Assembly: GCA_028565635.1 (NCBI GenBank)
Contig: JAOXYB010024014.1
Coordinates: 1-16,365 of the forward strand
DNA: 16,365 bases
From: Phoronis ovalis
Taxonomy: Eukaryota > Phoronida > Phoronidae
Direction: 5' to 3'
Each line of letters begins with the position of its first letter. Position 1 is the first letter of the stretch. Made by a program: the position numbers and the translations under genes. Shown one piece after another: positions 1 through 9,700 of the stretch. The notes beneath the pieces were generated by a model. It saw only the letters and a program-made list of their open reading frames with translations, searched no databases and had not been told where the DNA came from.

Positions 1-574
1 GTATACAATCCAAATCCAAAATTTTCAACTCGGCTGCACACCCCCACCAAAAAATAACCTGAGTACCCCCCGGGCTTATTTACAGTATGTCAACTAAACT
101 GATTTATGTTGGTGGTATTTGGTGATGCAATATACCACATACGACAGGCTATCAATGCAAAACTGTAATAATAAAAGGTGTAAATAAAGCTTGGAATAAT
201 TTTAGTTTGAAGTGAAGGATTAAATATAAAGTAAAACTGGGAAAGCAGAAAAAATCTCATTACAAGTATCTGAATGACTGCAACATATACTGCATTCTCA
301 AAACTAGTAATCATATGACTGCAGTATATACTCATAACAAGTGTCTACATGACTGCAACATATATTGCACTTCTCGTAACAAGTATTTACATAACTGCAA
401 TATATACTGAACTCCTCAGAACAAGTGTCTACATGATGGCAACATATTCTGCGCTTCTCATATAAACAAGGATCTGTGTCACTGCATAATTTTCGTAACA
501 AATTAATGTATTCCATACTTCTTTTACTATTTCTGGTCGGTATCATGAACTAACATTTATTTTTTTATTTCCAG
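1..574. other. LRCH intron (left end cut by window)
   Basis: No coding exon was found. The intron ends at the acceptor TTTCCAG at 568-574, after a T-rich tract. It holds the 42-bp tandem repeat listed separately. Confidence 0.7.
260..461. repeat. 42-bp minisatellite, about 5 copies
   Basis: Three units of exactly 42 bp lie at 336-377, 378-419 and 420-461, each starting AACAAGT and carrying an ACTGCAA/ATGGCAA core followed by TATA-rich sequence. Two more diverged units precede them at 260-300 and 301-335; the second is about 7 bp short. Because 42 is a multiple of 3, the reverse strand stays open and gives a false 14-residue cysteine-rich repeat peptide. Confidence 0.88.
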
Positions 575-715
575 CAAGAGGAATTTAGGGTACGACACCA
601 ATCCCTAAAGGACCAACAACGGCATGAAGCACAATTGGCCAGGCGGCAAATAGAAGAAGACAAGCAGAGGATTCGACTTAAGCAGAAAAATGCTGTATAT
701 AACTTTGTTTCGAAG
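575..715 (+). CDS. LRCH: LRCH exon, charged helical linker
   Basis: 47 codons, phase 0 at both ends, acceptor TTTCCAG and donor AAG|GTAAAC. The peptide is rich in Q, E, K and R (for example RRQIEEDKQRIRLK) and is predicted to form a long helix or short coiled coil between the leucine-rich repeats and the CH domain. Confidence 0.88.
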
Positions 716-3700
716 GTAAACGGAATCACTGCAAACTAAAACTTTTTCTGGTCAAACAGCACAATTTGTTTCTTTACGAATTACTAATTACTTCTTTGCT
801 ATTTTCCTCAGTGGCTCTTTAATCAGTTTCCAGTGTTTAAACCTTTGTGCACCCAATAGCGTTCTTTAAATTGTAAAGTCATATTTTATTGTTTTGCACT
901 GCAGCAGTGTATAATTAAATATAACGTAAGCATGTAGGCATTATGAGATTTAAAATTACAATATTTAAATGAAGCTAATTGAAAGAAAGTAGAATTTGTG
1001 AGTTGTCTCTTGGGTTTACTTATTGAAGTAATGATAAGAAGATGACCTTTTGTTATTACAGAGAACATCTTCAAGTAGTCTTCACAGCAATGAAGGTGAT
1101 GAATATGGTAAAGAAGGACTTCCAAGCAATAACTTGTACAACGCAAACCACAATACTCAAAGAGTACCAGGTAAACAATCAAAATTACCATAGTATCTGA
1201 AATATGTTTTATAATTTTATTTAGTTACTTAATTACGATATATCACTGTGTTACCTGGTTAGTTTTTATATTGAGATGTGTGATGTATGATCCATGTGTG
1301 GGCCCCAGACACGTCCTCTTTTCCTGGATTTGCGGACAAAAGCTGGGTGGCTTTGTCGTGGCTATATATTTAGATGTATTCTCTTTGCAGGATTCCACAC
1401 TGGAAACTCAAAGCCATATGAAAGATCAGCTGATGGTTTCACACCAAATTTTACAGTTCGCAGAGAAATGCAACACATGAGAGAAGAGGTCCAGCAACTT
1501 AATATCCTGCGAGAGGTACTAATTAAATACAGTGCATGAGACCTCGTACGTTTACAGCAGTGTGATATTCATGTGACTTTGTACGTTTACTGCAATGTGA
1601 TATTCATGTGACCTTGTAGCTCAAAGAAGCTTTTACCTGTAAATTACTTGAGACTTCAATCTGTTTATGCTAGATAGCTCTCACTATCTGAATGCCTGGA
1701 AATAGAATACAAAAAGTAAAATTTTGATTGTGATAAATGCAAGGTTGCATTAAGTACTTCATTCAAAGTTAGCTAAATGGATGTTTGTGGGGAGAACTCT
1801 TAGTTCTACTGCCCATCTGAATTACAGTCTACTCGCATTAAATTGTTTATTTAGGGTTTTTCAGCAGTCTTGTAGTAATAGCAAGTCACGCTTTGATGAT
1901 TTTTTACGTATTTTAGAGCATTGAATCCAGGTTAAAGATAAAATTACCTGATGACCTGCCAAGTGCTTTGAAAGATGGCGTTGTTCTGTGTCATCTAGCC
2001 AATTACATTCGACCCCACTCCATTTCTAGTATACATGTCCCATCACCAGCAGTGGTAAGGCACATCCACAGTATTTCTTGAATGTATAGATTTCCTTAAT
2101 TATTAAAATGTCACTGTAAATTTCAAAGGTATGTCACCTACAGAAAATGTACAATTAGGTAATACTGTCATATCACATAATAAGATTTTGAGTAATTCTT
2201 TAAGTGCAGTGTAGTGGTGATGTTATTTGCATAGTGTAAGAAGTAAATTGCTTATTTGCAAAACTAGACCAATGGCTATAGTTGTAAAGCATTTCTTCGT
2301 TTTGCAGCCAAAACTGACTATAGCAAAATGTCGAAGAAATGTACAACACTTTCTAGACGCTTGTCGGAAAATTGGAGTCGATGAGGTAGGGATAATTTTT
2401 AGGGTGATTTTTATTTGGAGCAGAGTGATAGATCATAAAAAACATATTATTTTAATCATATTTTAAAATACTGTAAAACATCTAGCAGTTTCAGTAGGTT
2501 AGTCCAATTTATGTCCTACCACTCTATCCAGATTTCATTATTCCCAAAAAAGGATTTGCTAACTGGTCAGGAAAACACCATTCCAGTCATGTGGCATTGT
2601 ACTTCTTGGTCATTTAGCAAATATTTTTTTGTACACGTTCATTCATGATGGTGTTTTAATTCTGTGAAGTCTAATGAAAATACCTTAAGAATTACAATCA
2701 ACTTGTTTATGTGAAATTTCGTATACACGGGGACTATAACAAATGCACAGTGCTTGCAATTTTTCTAAACCTTTAGAGGCAACCACGTCGGTTATTGGTA
2801 CATGTCTATAGTTGCCGAGTCACTTTGTATGGGGAAAGTGTCACATAATCAAGATACCAGTACTAATAACCTAGCTATCCTTAATAACCAATCTTTAAAA
2901 TTTGCTTACTCTAACATATGCTTATCGGCTTCTGCGGTTGCTTTCCAACAACACCAGGTGGAGTCTCTGTAGCTATCCATTGTTCGCCTTTCCATATCCT
3001 AACTATCATGTAGCAGAACTAATACAAAATGTTGCAGCTTACGCAAAATGTGCACTTCTCCATATTTCCGCTTTTAAATCGATATATGCTCCGGATAGCT
3101 CTGCCTAATGCGCTATATTTTTTCATTTGCACAGATTATTTCATTCATCCTATTACTGGAATGGAACTTTCTTTCACATACCCCCTAAATTTTGTTCCCA
3201 AAGTTCAAATAGTCACTTGCATGCATATTAAAGGGGAGAATCTTGCATTTTTAATATATGAAATTTGGTTACTTTTTGCTTGCATACATTATACATTGAA
3301 ATCACCTAATTATATAGCACCCTGCTTTTTTTTGACTCGGAACAGATGCTAAACAGGAATTGCATATCTGATGTACCTCTGGAAGCTCTGAGAGGGTGGA
3401 ACTTTTTCCATGTTCTACACAAATATAATCACAATATTCCTTGCTGTTAAAACTCTCACAAAATACCCGATTTGCATCATCCAAAAACACGTCAGTTAAA
3501 TTATTCGTAACACTATTTATATTACTTGCGCTAGTTACCCCAGTTTCAGTCTGGTGTTGTTCTGTTCCTTCTAAAGATTGTTGCACAATTTTAGCGCAAC
3601 ATCAGAAGCTGTTGTGTTTAGTGAATGTATTCTGGTGCTCTTATATCAGCTGTACATCAAAGCGCTCTTGGCAGTCCCAGCTGGCTGTTGATTAACTAAC

Positions 3701-5489
3701 TTAAAACTTCATACATGTCTTACTGTATCTTATTTAGTACACAGCTGTGTAACTATATGTTGTTTTTGAAATTAGACACTTGGGTCTTATGAGATATGAG
3801 CTGAGAAATTTATATGTTCTGGCCAGGGACTAGAGAATGGTACATAAAGGAATCTTAGACATCTTAGAAATAGACATGTATGTCTTTGCCTTCTTAAAGT
3901 ATTTTTCATGTTAACCGTACCAACCACCAGTAAAGCCTGCTGGGCAGTTTTAGATGTTTGTCTCGTTTCGTTACAGGAACACTCGTGTGCATGTGACGAT
4001 ATACTCGACGAGTTACGACCAGCCCGATTGGCTAAAACTGTGCAACAATTAGTTGGCTTTCCGCGAATAACCACCACCGACACATTATTGTCTTATGTCT
4101 GTCTGTTAATCCTATTTGGTATCTGTGCTTTCCTGTACACCCACCCATCACAGTAACTGCATCCTTTTCATTTTGCCTTTGCTGCATCCATGCTTGCGCC
4201 ATTGCTAAGCAATATGCAATGCCTGCATGCATGAATCTGTGCTAAGTTACCACTGATATCATAGATATAGATAAATGAGTCATATATAGTTGAAACATGC
4301 CCACAGTATATGCGTATAGATTGCTTTGGTCAATTCCCCACTGTACATGTACAAACATGCCCGCTTTGTTTATATTAGAAAATGATAAACCCATTTACAC
4401 ATAATGATTTCTTTAAAAAATCTATCCAAGTTGCACTTGCGTCTTGATAGGAATTAGATTAGTTGGTCATGCGGGAAGACATTACTTGACCAAAACAAAG
4501 TGAAGCAAGTGCTTTCGTTCATACCTTTCTGTGCACCTCTCACTAGATTAAATAAGCACCGCATAAAAATGCACTCCTAATATATCATACTCTGTCATTT
4601 TCTGTTATTTATTATGTTTTCTATTCTGCCGAGTAATTCCAACATTTATTTATTTATATAAGTTTTCATTTCTTTTTGTAATTGTGCCTGAATGTGTTTT
4701 TAGGGAAACCCTATCATTATGGTGGCTGTGCCTGGTTGCCAGTACTTTTGTTTGTCATTCCTGCTGCATTTTGAGTTTGCTGATCCTAATTTATCCTATT
4801 TTTATTTATAAACAGGTTACTAGTGCATGTGATGCGCTCATTTCCTAGTTATTTAAATTGCATGCATTCCATAAATGTCCAACACCTTGTATGCTATGGT
4901 ATGCTCACTTCACAGGCATGGCGAATGATTCACTAGCTCTGCTTGATCCAGATCTGCAAGATTGTATCAATACTGTACATTGGAGGTTTTGTAACTGTAA
5001 AAATACATATAAATGTAAAAAAACTATGTATTGTTAATAAATAGTATCAGTGTAAAAATATTTTTAGTCGAGATTTGTTTTGGTGATTCCTTTAAAGGCG
5101 TTCTGTTATATGTAGCAAGATTCGTTGTCACTGTTTCAAACATTATTTTATTGATTCCAATTGCCAATATAAACAAGAGAAATAGAAATACCAAATAGAA
5201 TCCATGTCTGTCAAGTGAGTGTCCAACAGAGTATGACAAACTGCATACTACATTATTATCGGATGCTTTAACCTTATTTTGCATTGCATGGTTCTCAACA
5301 GAGCGCTGAAAGCTTTGGATATTAGTTATAAGTTTTTTTTTATTTGTTTGTCTTTCGTTGTCTGTGTGGTCTTAGGAGGAATTATGTTTGGCAACAGACA
5401 TCTTAGAAGGACGAGGATTACCGCAAGTGGCCAACATGGTACAAGCATTAATGGATAACGCCATGCCTCCAAGACAGTCTATGGTGTGA
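575..5489 (+). CDS. LRCH: LRCH protein (leucine-rich repeat and calponin-homology domain), 3' part, alternative C-termini
   Basis: Seen: exons 575-715, 1062-1170, 1391-1515, 1917-2054 and 2308-2385 join in phase and give 197 residues. They are followed by either 3977-4156 (59 aa, stop) or 5376-5489 (37 aa, stop). Residues about 1-110 are charged and helical, then disordered. From about residue 114 a single calponin-homology domain follows, with the hallmarks DGVVLCHLAN, VPSPAVPKLT and KCRRNVQHFLDACRK. These match vertebrate LRCH1-4 closely enough to name the family. Known: LRCH proteins carry N-terminal leucine-rich repeats and a C-terminal CH domain and act as scaffolds at the cell cortex with actin and septin regulators; vertebrate LRCH4 has a C-terminal membrane segment. 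The leucine-rich repeats must lie left of position 1. Inferred: one gene makes membrane and soluble forms by choice of last exon. Which vertebrate paralogue is closest cannot be decided here. Confidence 0.93.
1062..1170 (+). CDS. LRCH: LRCH exon, disordered serine/asparagine-rich linker
   Basis: Acceptor TTATTACAG, donor CCAG|GTAAAC, phase 0 in and 1 out. It encodes 36 residues starting RTSSSSLHSNEG, low in hydrophobics and probably an unstructured linker. No domain is recognised in it; it is placed by phase continuity with both neighbours. Confidence 0.82.
1391..1515 (+). CDS. LRCH: LRCH exon, linker leading into the CH domain
   Basis: Acceptor CTCTTTGCAG, donor GAG|GTACTA, phase 1 in and 0 out. 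The second half (RREMQHMREEVQQLNILRE) is the helix that leads into the CH domain in LRCH proteins. Confidence 0.9.
1535..1619. repeat. 35-bp tandem repeat, 2.4 copies
   Basis: Units at 1535-1569 and 1570-1604 begin CATGNGAC and share GTACGTTTAC and GTGATATT. A 15-bp partial third copy lies at 1605-1619. The array starts 20 bp after the donor at 1516, inside the 401-bp intron 1516-1916, which otherwise shows nothing. Confidence 0.85.
1917..2054 (+). CDS. LRCH: LRCH exon, first half of CH domain
   Basis: 46 codons, phase 0 in and out, acceptor ATTTTAG, donor GTG|GTAAGG. It carries the most diagnostic LRCH peptides: IESRLK, LKDGVVLCHLANYIRP and IHVPSPAV. Confidence 0.95.
2308..2385 (+). CDS. 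LRCH: LRCH exon, middle of CH domain and branch point for the alternative ends
   Basis: 26 codons, acceptor TTTTGCAG, donor GAG|GTAGGG, phase 0. It encodes PKLTIAKCRRNVQHFLDACRK followed by IGVDE. It ends at the point where the two terminal exons diverge; both start with GAA/GAG in phase 0, so either can be joined. Confidence 0.95.
2386..3976. other. LRCH intron, 1.6 kb
   Basis: No + strand exon was found. It contains a protein-like open stretch on the minus strand (3305-3601, no ATG; see findings) and small inverted repeats at 2790-2801/2860-2871. It ends at the acceptor CGTTACAG (3969-3976). Confidence 0.6.
3977..4156 (+). CDS. LRCH: LRCH alternative terminal exon A: end of CH domain plus membrane anchor
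   Basis: 59 codons plus TAA, entered in phase 0 from 2385. The first 28 residues (EHSC, DDILDEL, AKTVQQLVGF) form the final CH-domain helices. About ten polar residues (PRITTTDT) follow, then a hydrophobic stretch of about 18 residues (LSYVCLLILFGICAFLY) ending five residues before the stop (THPSQ). This is the layout of a C-terminal single-pass or tail anchor. Vertebrate LRCH4 also carries a C-terminal membrane segment. Topology depends on whether the N-terminus has a signal peptide, which is outside the window. Confidence 0.88.
   Translation, partial: EHSCACDDILDELRPARLAKTVQQLVGFPRITTTDTLLSYVCLLILFGICAFLYTHPSQ
4157..5375 (+). other. 3' UTR of LRCH form A, also intron of form B
   Basis: Stop-rich in the sense strand. 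Candidate poly(A) signals are ATTAAA at 4547-4552 and AATAAA at 5036-5041. If exon A is skipped, the whole stretch belongs to the intron that ends at CTTAG (5371-5375). A minus-strand open frame at 5024-5284 is discussed in findings. Confidence 0.55.
5036..5041 (+). promoter_or_regulatory. Candidate poly(A) signal for LRCH form A
   Basis: Canonical AATAAA about 880 nt after the exon A stop and upstream of exon B, where a signal for the A transcript must lie. In AT-rich DNA the hexamer also occurs by chance. Confidence 0.4.
5376..5489 (+). CDS. LRCH: LRCH alternative terminal exon B: end of CH domain, soluble C-terminus
   Basis: 37 codons plus TGA, entered in phase 0 from 2385, acceptor GGTCTTAG. 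The peptide starts EELCLATDILEGRG and continues through NMVQALMDNA to a short polar tail (MPPRQSMV). It is the version closest to the soluble vertebrate LRCH C-terminus. Ungapped over 28 residues it matches exon A at about 9 positions (E, C, D, I, L, A, V, Q, L), so the two exons are diverged copies. There is no membrane segment. Confidence 0.9.
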   Translation, partial: EELCLATDILEGRGLPQVANMVQALMDNAMPPRQSMV

Positions 5490-6662
5490 TGTTTGGACAA
5501 GTATGAATTTTGACAGCTGATTTATTGACTGTGATATAAATATTTAATGAAACTGCATTTTATATATTTTTTTTTTACTTCTAAGTGTTAATAGACACAG
5601 ACATAATAGCGGGAGCTGCTTAGGTATAAATGTAGATGGTTTTGACTCGTAATAGTAAAGCAGCAAATGATTGACATTCAGAAACTTTATTGATATCGAT
5701 TGATGGTAGCAGGCATTACCATAATGACAAATCATGACCATGGATTGATGGCGTCATTATCAGTTCATGTTTTAAAAAAATGGAGCAAGTTCCGTGATAT
5801 AACCTGACACTGGTTTAAACCCAATTTACTTACAAAAACTACAGCTGCCAGCAGTTTGGTTCATAGTACTGTTAAAACGTTTCCTGGAAATATTACTAGG
5901 TAACACCTAGTACTGTTGTATGCATTTTAGTTTTATTTTACATCAGTGTACAGCATTTGTTATATGTCAGTTTTTAATCCTATTTGAGTGTACATACTAG
6001 TTCCCTAAGTAATGCAAAAAAGTGGTGCTTAATATGTTTAAAACAACAGAGTATGTATATAGCATTAGGTTGTTATGAAAATCTATTATAGTATAATATA
6101 TACATAATAAGGTTGCCATCTTGCCTTAAGTGCTCTGGAGTAGTTGCTTCCAGAAACCTTCTAATAACGTTTTTAAACAAATTTTCTTGACAAGTTAAGT
6201 TGTGTCCTTTATGTGACTTTGGATTATTCTCAGTGATATGAACATTTCAGGCAAGTAGTCGGCCATGTTGTTCAACTTGCTTTGTTATTACCATGATTGT
6301 AATTATTGTATAATATTATTGTCTATTTTATTTCATACTAGTCTGTAAACATAATATTATAAATCACTAAAATATCATATTGACATTAAACATATATTAC
6401 AGTGTTTATTTTGCCTGTTTTCCTATTTTGTTTGCACAACAGATTTTAGTTGAAAACCGTAATTTAACTAATTAACAGATGTAACACAACACAGTAAACT
6501 GAATATTTCTGACTAGCTCTCGAATTACCGAGCACTAACATTTATTAGAAGCCAACAATGCAATTAATTTGTTACCATGACGAAAAGATCAAGTTTTGAA
6601 TTGGCAAGTATATTATACGTTGATCTGGCTACATCTGAAAATAATCCTGCAAGTGTAATGTT
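5490..6662. other. Convergent 3' region between LRCH and the sulfotransferase
   Basis: No coding exon was seen on either strand. It should contain the LRCH form B 3' UTR from the left and the sulfotransferase 3' UTR from the right. The nearest usable LRCH signal is a weak ATTAAA at 6385-6390; the minus-strand signal is listed separately. If LRCH runs to 6390 the two UTRs need not overlap. Confidence 0.5.
6541..6546 (-). promoter_or_regulatory. Candidate poly(A) signal of the sulfotransferase
   Basis: TTTATT on the + strand reads AATAAA on the minus strand, about 117 nt after the stop codon at 6663-6665. A second copy lies at 6405-6410. Confidence 0.5.
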
Positions 6663-6772
6663 TCATTCATACACAAAAGGTATGTTATATCCTCCAAGTT
6701 TGCCTTTGTATATTTTGTCAAATTCTTCATTCTGTGCTACTGTAAAAGTATTCTTCCAGTCGCCTACAGTTC
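6663..6772 (-). CDS. SULT: Sulfotransferase exon 6 (last): dimer motif and C-terminus
   Basis: Acceptor TAATTTCAG on the minus strand, phase 1 in. The join [21 protein letters not shown] is the standard SULT end and includes the KxxxTVxxxE dimerisation motif. The tail ends in PFVYE before TGA. It lies 1.16 kb from exon 5, and without it the protein would lack the end of the PAPS site. Confidence 0.94.
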
Positions 6773-9700
6773 CTGAAATTAATTAAAATGTGCAAATTAC
6801 TGCATGACATATCAGTTAGTGAGACTTTAGCCTTGCTTTACCACAGCCTTAAGAAAAAATCTACATAATGCCATTGAATAGAAATTTATTAATAAGTGAT
6901 TCTGGCAAAAGTTTAAATATTTTGCTTTGTATTCAAATCTTGAGAAATGTCAAAAGTTACAATTTCTAGAAATTGTATAAGTCAGGAAAAGGGACCTTAA
7001 CAGGAACAATTTAAAACGCATTCTACTGTTAATCTAAAATAATAATAAAGTCTGCCACAGTTTTTAGAAGCACATTATGATCTGATTACATATTGCAGAG
7101 AAAAATTATTATCAGGGTGAGCATATTTTGGTAATGCCACAGTAAAAACGGAATATTTTCCAGATTCTAAATTTGTGAATTTTGAATTATTTTGCTAATG
7201 ATAGAATTTTTTGCAAAAAAATACTTTATGAAATCCAATGTTAAATTTCAATCCAAAATATGCACCACTTATGTCTCTCACTAATTGAGAGTGACTTATT
7301 TTAATAAATTTAAATAATTTCTTTTTAAAAAAGAAATTAGGGTAACAACAGCTGTTGCTTTGGGACAATTTCAGTTGGTTTTAAAATGTTCAAAACAATG
7401 CTTCTTTATTAAACTACAAAAAGTGTCAGTGAACATGTAATATGTAAGTCATATCTAACCCAAACACTCTCGGCTGAATGATATTTAACTGTCCCTTATG
7501 CACGAATAATATGACACACTGTCATGTGTCCTGTAGGTATCTACTAATCGCCCAATTCAGAAAACGACACAAATGAACTGAATGTACTGTGGGTGGTGCA
7601 TTGTCGCAAATAATTCAGACAGCTATTTAACGTAGAATTAACATGAAAACGCTATCATTTATAAATTCACAAATGTAGAATGGTAAATATACCTTTTTCA
7701 CTTTGACTTTTTAAAATATACCTGCAATAATTTATCTTGGCAATAATTATAAACAATGAAATAGAACGTTAAACAAACTGACAGACTTTAGTAATAATAG
7801 CCATACAAAGGAGTAGCTATAAAAGGATCAACTTCAAGCTTTAATCAAGGAAAAGAGTTTACTGGTTGAGATTTGTTTACGTAAACTTCAGCACACAATA
7901 ATTTAATTAGATGACATAAAAAATATCACCTTTTCGTAAAAGAGGAGAGATGTCTCGTTTTATGGAGTAGACATCATGGTGATTTGTCATGGGATTGTTT
8001 TTCATTTTGTCGAATGTACAGTGATCAGCAATTTTCTTAGCCACTTCATCTGTTATTTCATAGCCAAGAAACTGGGCAAGCTGGTTAACTTCCCCGTCAA
8101 GATTCTGGAATAACCATACTTGAATATTACAGAGAAATATAGCCTCAACCAAAATTCTTATAATATACAACTAGTAACTTGATGGAGGTTAAATTGTTCA
8201 GCAGATGAAAACCTCAAGAAAGAGCTGAAAGTGCTAAAACATACAATGAATGTACTTGCTTTAATCTTGATTTGTTTTGTTGTTAAAACTCATTCAGTAC
8301 AGTTACTTTGATTAGCCTAAAATTATGTTACAGTGTTTAAACTATTTATAACTCAATTAATGTACTAATACCTTCTTCATGTCTTCGTAAAAAATGATTT
8401 TGATCCTGTCACAACTTTGTGATTTTTCCCACCAGAGTTGTGTAAAGTCAAACCAAGAACCATGTTCTGCTGAAAAAAATTATAACTAAATTATTCTCTT
8501 TTTATACAAACCTGAGATTTTAGCATTCTAATTAAATTCCAAGTTGGTTTAATTTGTTCCCGCTACTTATCTTCTCGTATTTGTTTTCACTCGTGGCTAA
8601 TTAAAATGGCAGAAAAGTATAATGAATATAAATAGCAGAAACTTAAAATGGGAGAAAACATTGCAGATAAGTTGTGTACAAGGAACTAACTTCAAATTTT
8701 TATCAGAATGGGATTATACAAATTACTGTCTTATGCTTCCACATACATTGTATTCCAAATAAATCTCAATACAGTGGCATATTGTGTTCATTTTCTCATT
8801 ACTAAGCTATATATCTCCTACCACCAGAGGTCACTGTCACTGGTCCTGGGTACAATACATGGTAATGGCAGGGTTGTTATTCCCATTTAACTAACATAAT
8901 TATGAGCTTATTTGTCAATCATTTGCACCCATTCAAATCATTTGTCCATCAGATGATGAGGTATTGCCCTTGGGGGTTTCTCGGTAATATTTTGGAATGG
9001 CGATATGCCGCTATATTTGGGTAAAATAAATGGCCGTGTTTCTTTACTTACTATGTCCTTCCACAAACATCTGGAAAAATTCTTCCCATGATCCCTTGTA
9101 ATTTCCTAATGAGGAACTGCTTCGATAGAAATGGTAATATGACACACAAAGATCCTTTGGGTTGCGGAATAACAGTACCATCTGAAAAACAGACGTGCAG
9201 TGCAGGTAAATTATTTTTAATCTCCGAATCAAATCTTATTTTTGTTTTGCACTCAGGTGCATATTAAAAACAGCAAAGCATAACTAGTGACCATTATGTA
9301 CAGAATTTGATAATTGCTTAAGGTAGTAAATATTGTTTATATACATTATAGTTACACTTTATACTTTTTTATCTCCCTCCCTCCCTCTCTCCCTCCCTCT
9401 CTCCCTCCCTCTCTCTCCCTCTCTCCCTCCCTCCCTCTCTCTCTCGTTACCTTGCAACTTTTGTCCCACATTTGTATTGGCATCAACTGGGGCATTAAAT
9501 GAGACTTTATAACTCTTGGGGATGGAATATTGGCAGCAATTTCCAAACCTATCTCATTTAATGTTGTATCCTTGAATTCCAAAAATGGCGATCTAAAGTA
9601 TACTTGACTCTGATTGACTTTATCAAAATCTTGATTTGCTATCAACCATGCCACTTCTTGCAACCATGTAGTTCCTAAAATAATCTGACATTATAATATA

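Noticed and set aside
260-461. CRISPR-like array
   Set aside because: Units are contiguous 42-bp copies without unique spacers, in a eukaryotic intron.
304-546. Minus-strand cysteine-rich repeat peptide with a 14-residue period
   Set aside because: It is the translation of the 42-bp minisatellite in a frame that happens to stay open, and lies within an LRCH intron.
2790-2871. Inverted repeat GGTTATTGGTAC / GTACTAATAACC as a transposon end
   Set aside because: The arms are only 12 bp, the loop is about 58 bp, and there are no target duplications or flanking structure.
2902-3352. Overlapping + strand frames of 68 and 107 codons in an LRCH intron
   Set aside because: They have different phases, no splice sites that join LRCH, and no recognisable domain.
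5544-5741. 65-codon minus-strand frame in the convergent region
   Set aside because: Short, no domain, and in an AT-rich 3' region; the sulfotransferase reading frame ends upstream at 6663.
8708-8890. 60-codon + strand frame inside sulfotransferase intron 3
   Set aside because: Antisense to an intron, with low-information composition and no family resemblance.
9314-9502. + strand frame encoding Pro/Ser/Leu repeats
   Set aside because: It is the pyrimidine simple repeat read antisense to the sulfotransferase; it carries no gene signals.
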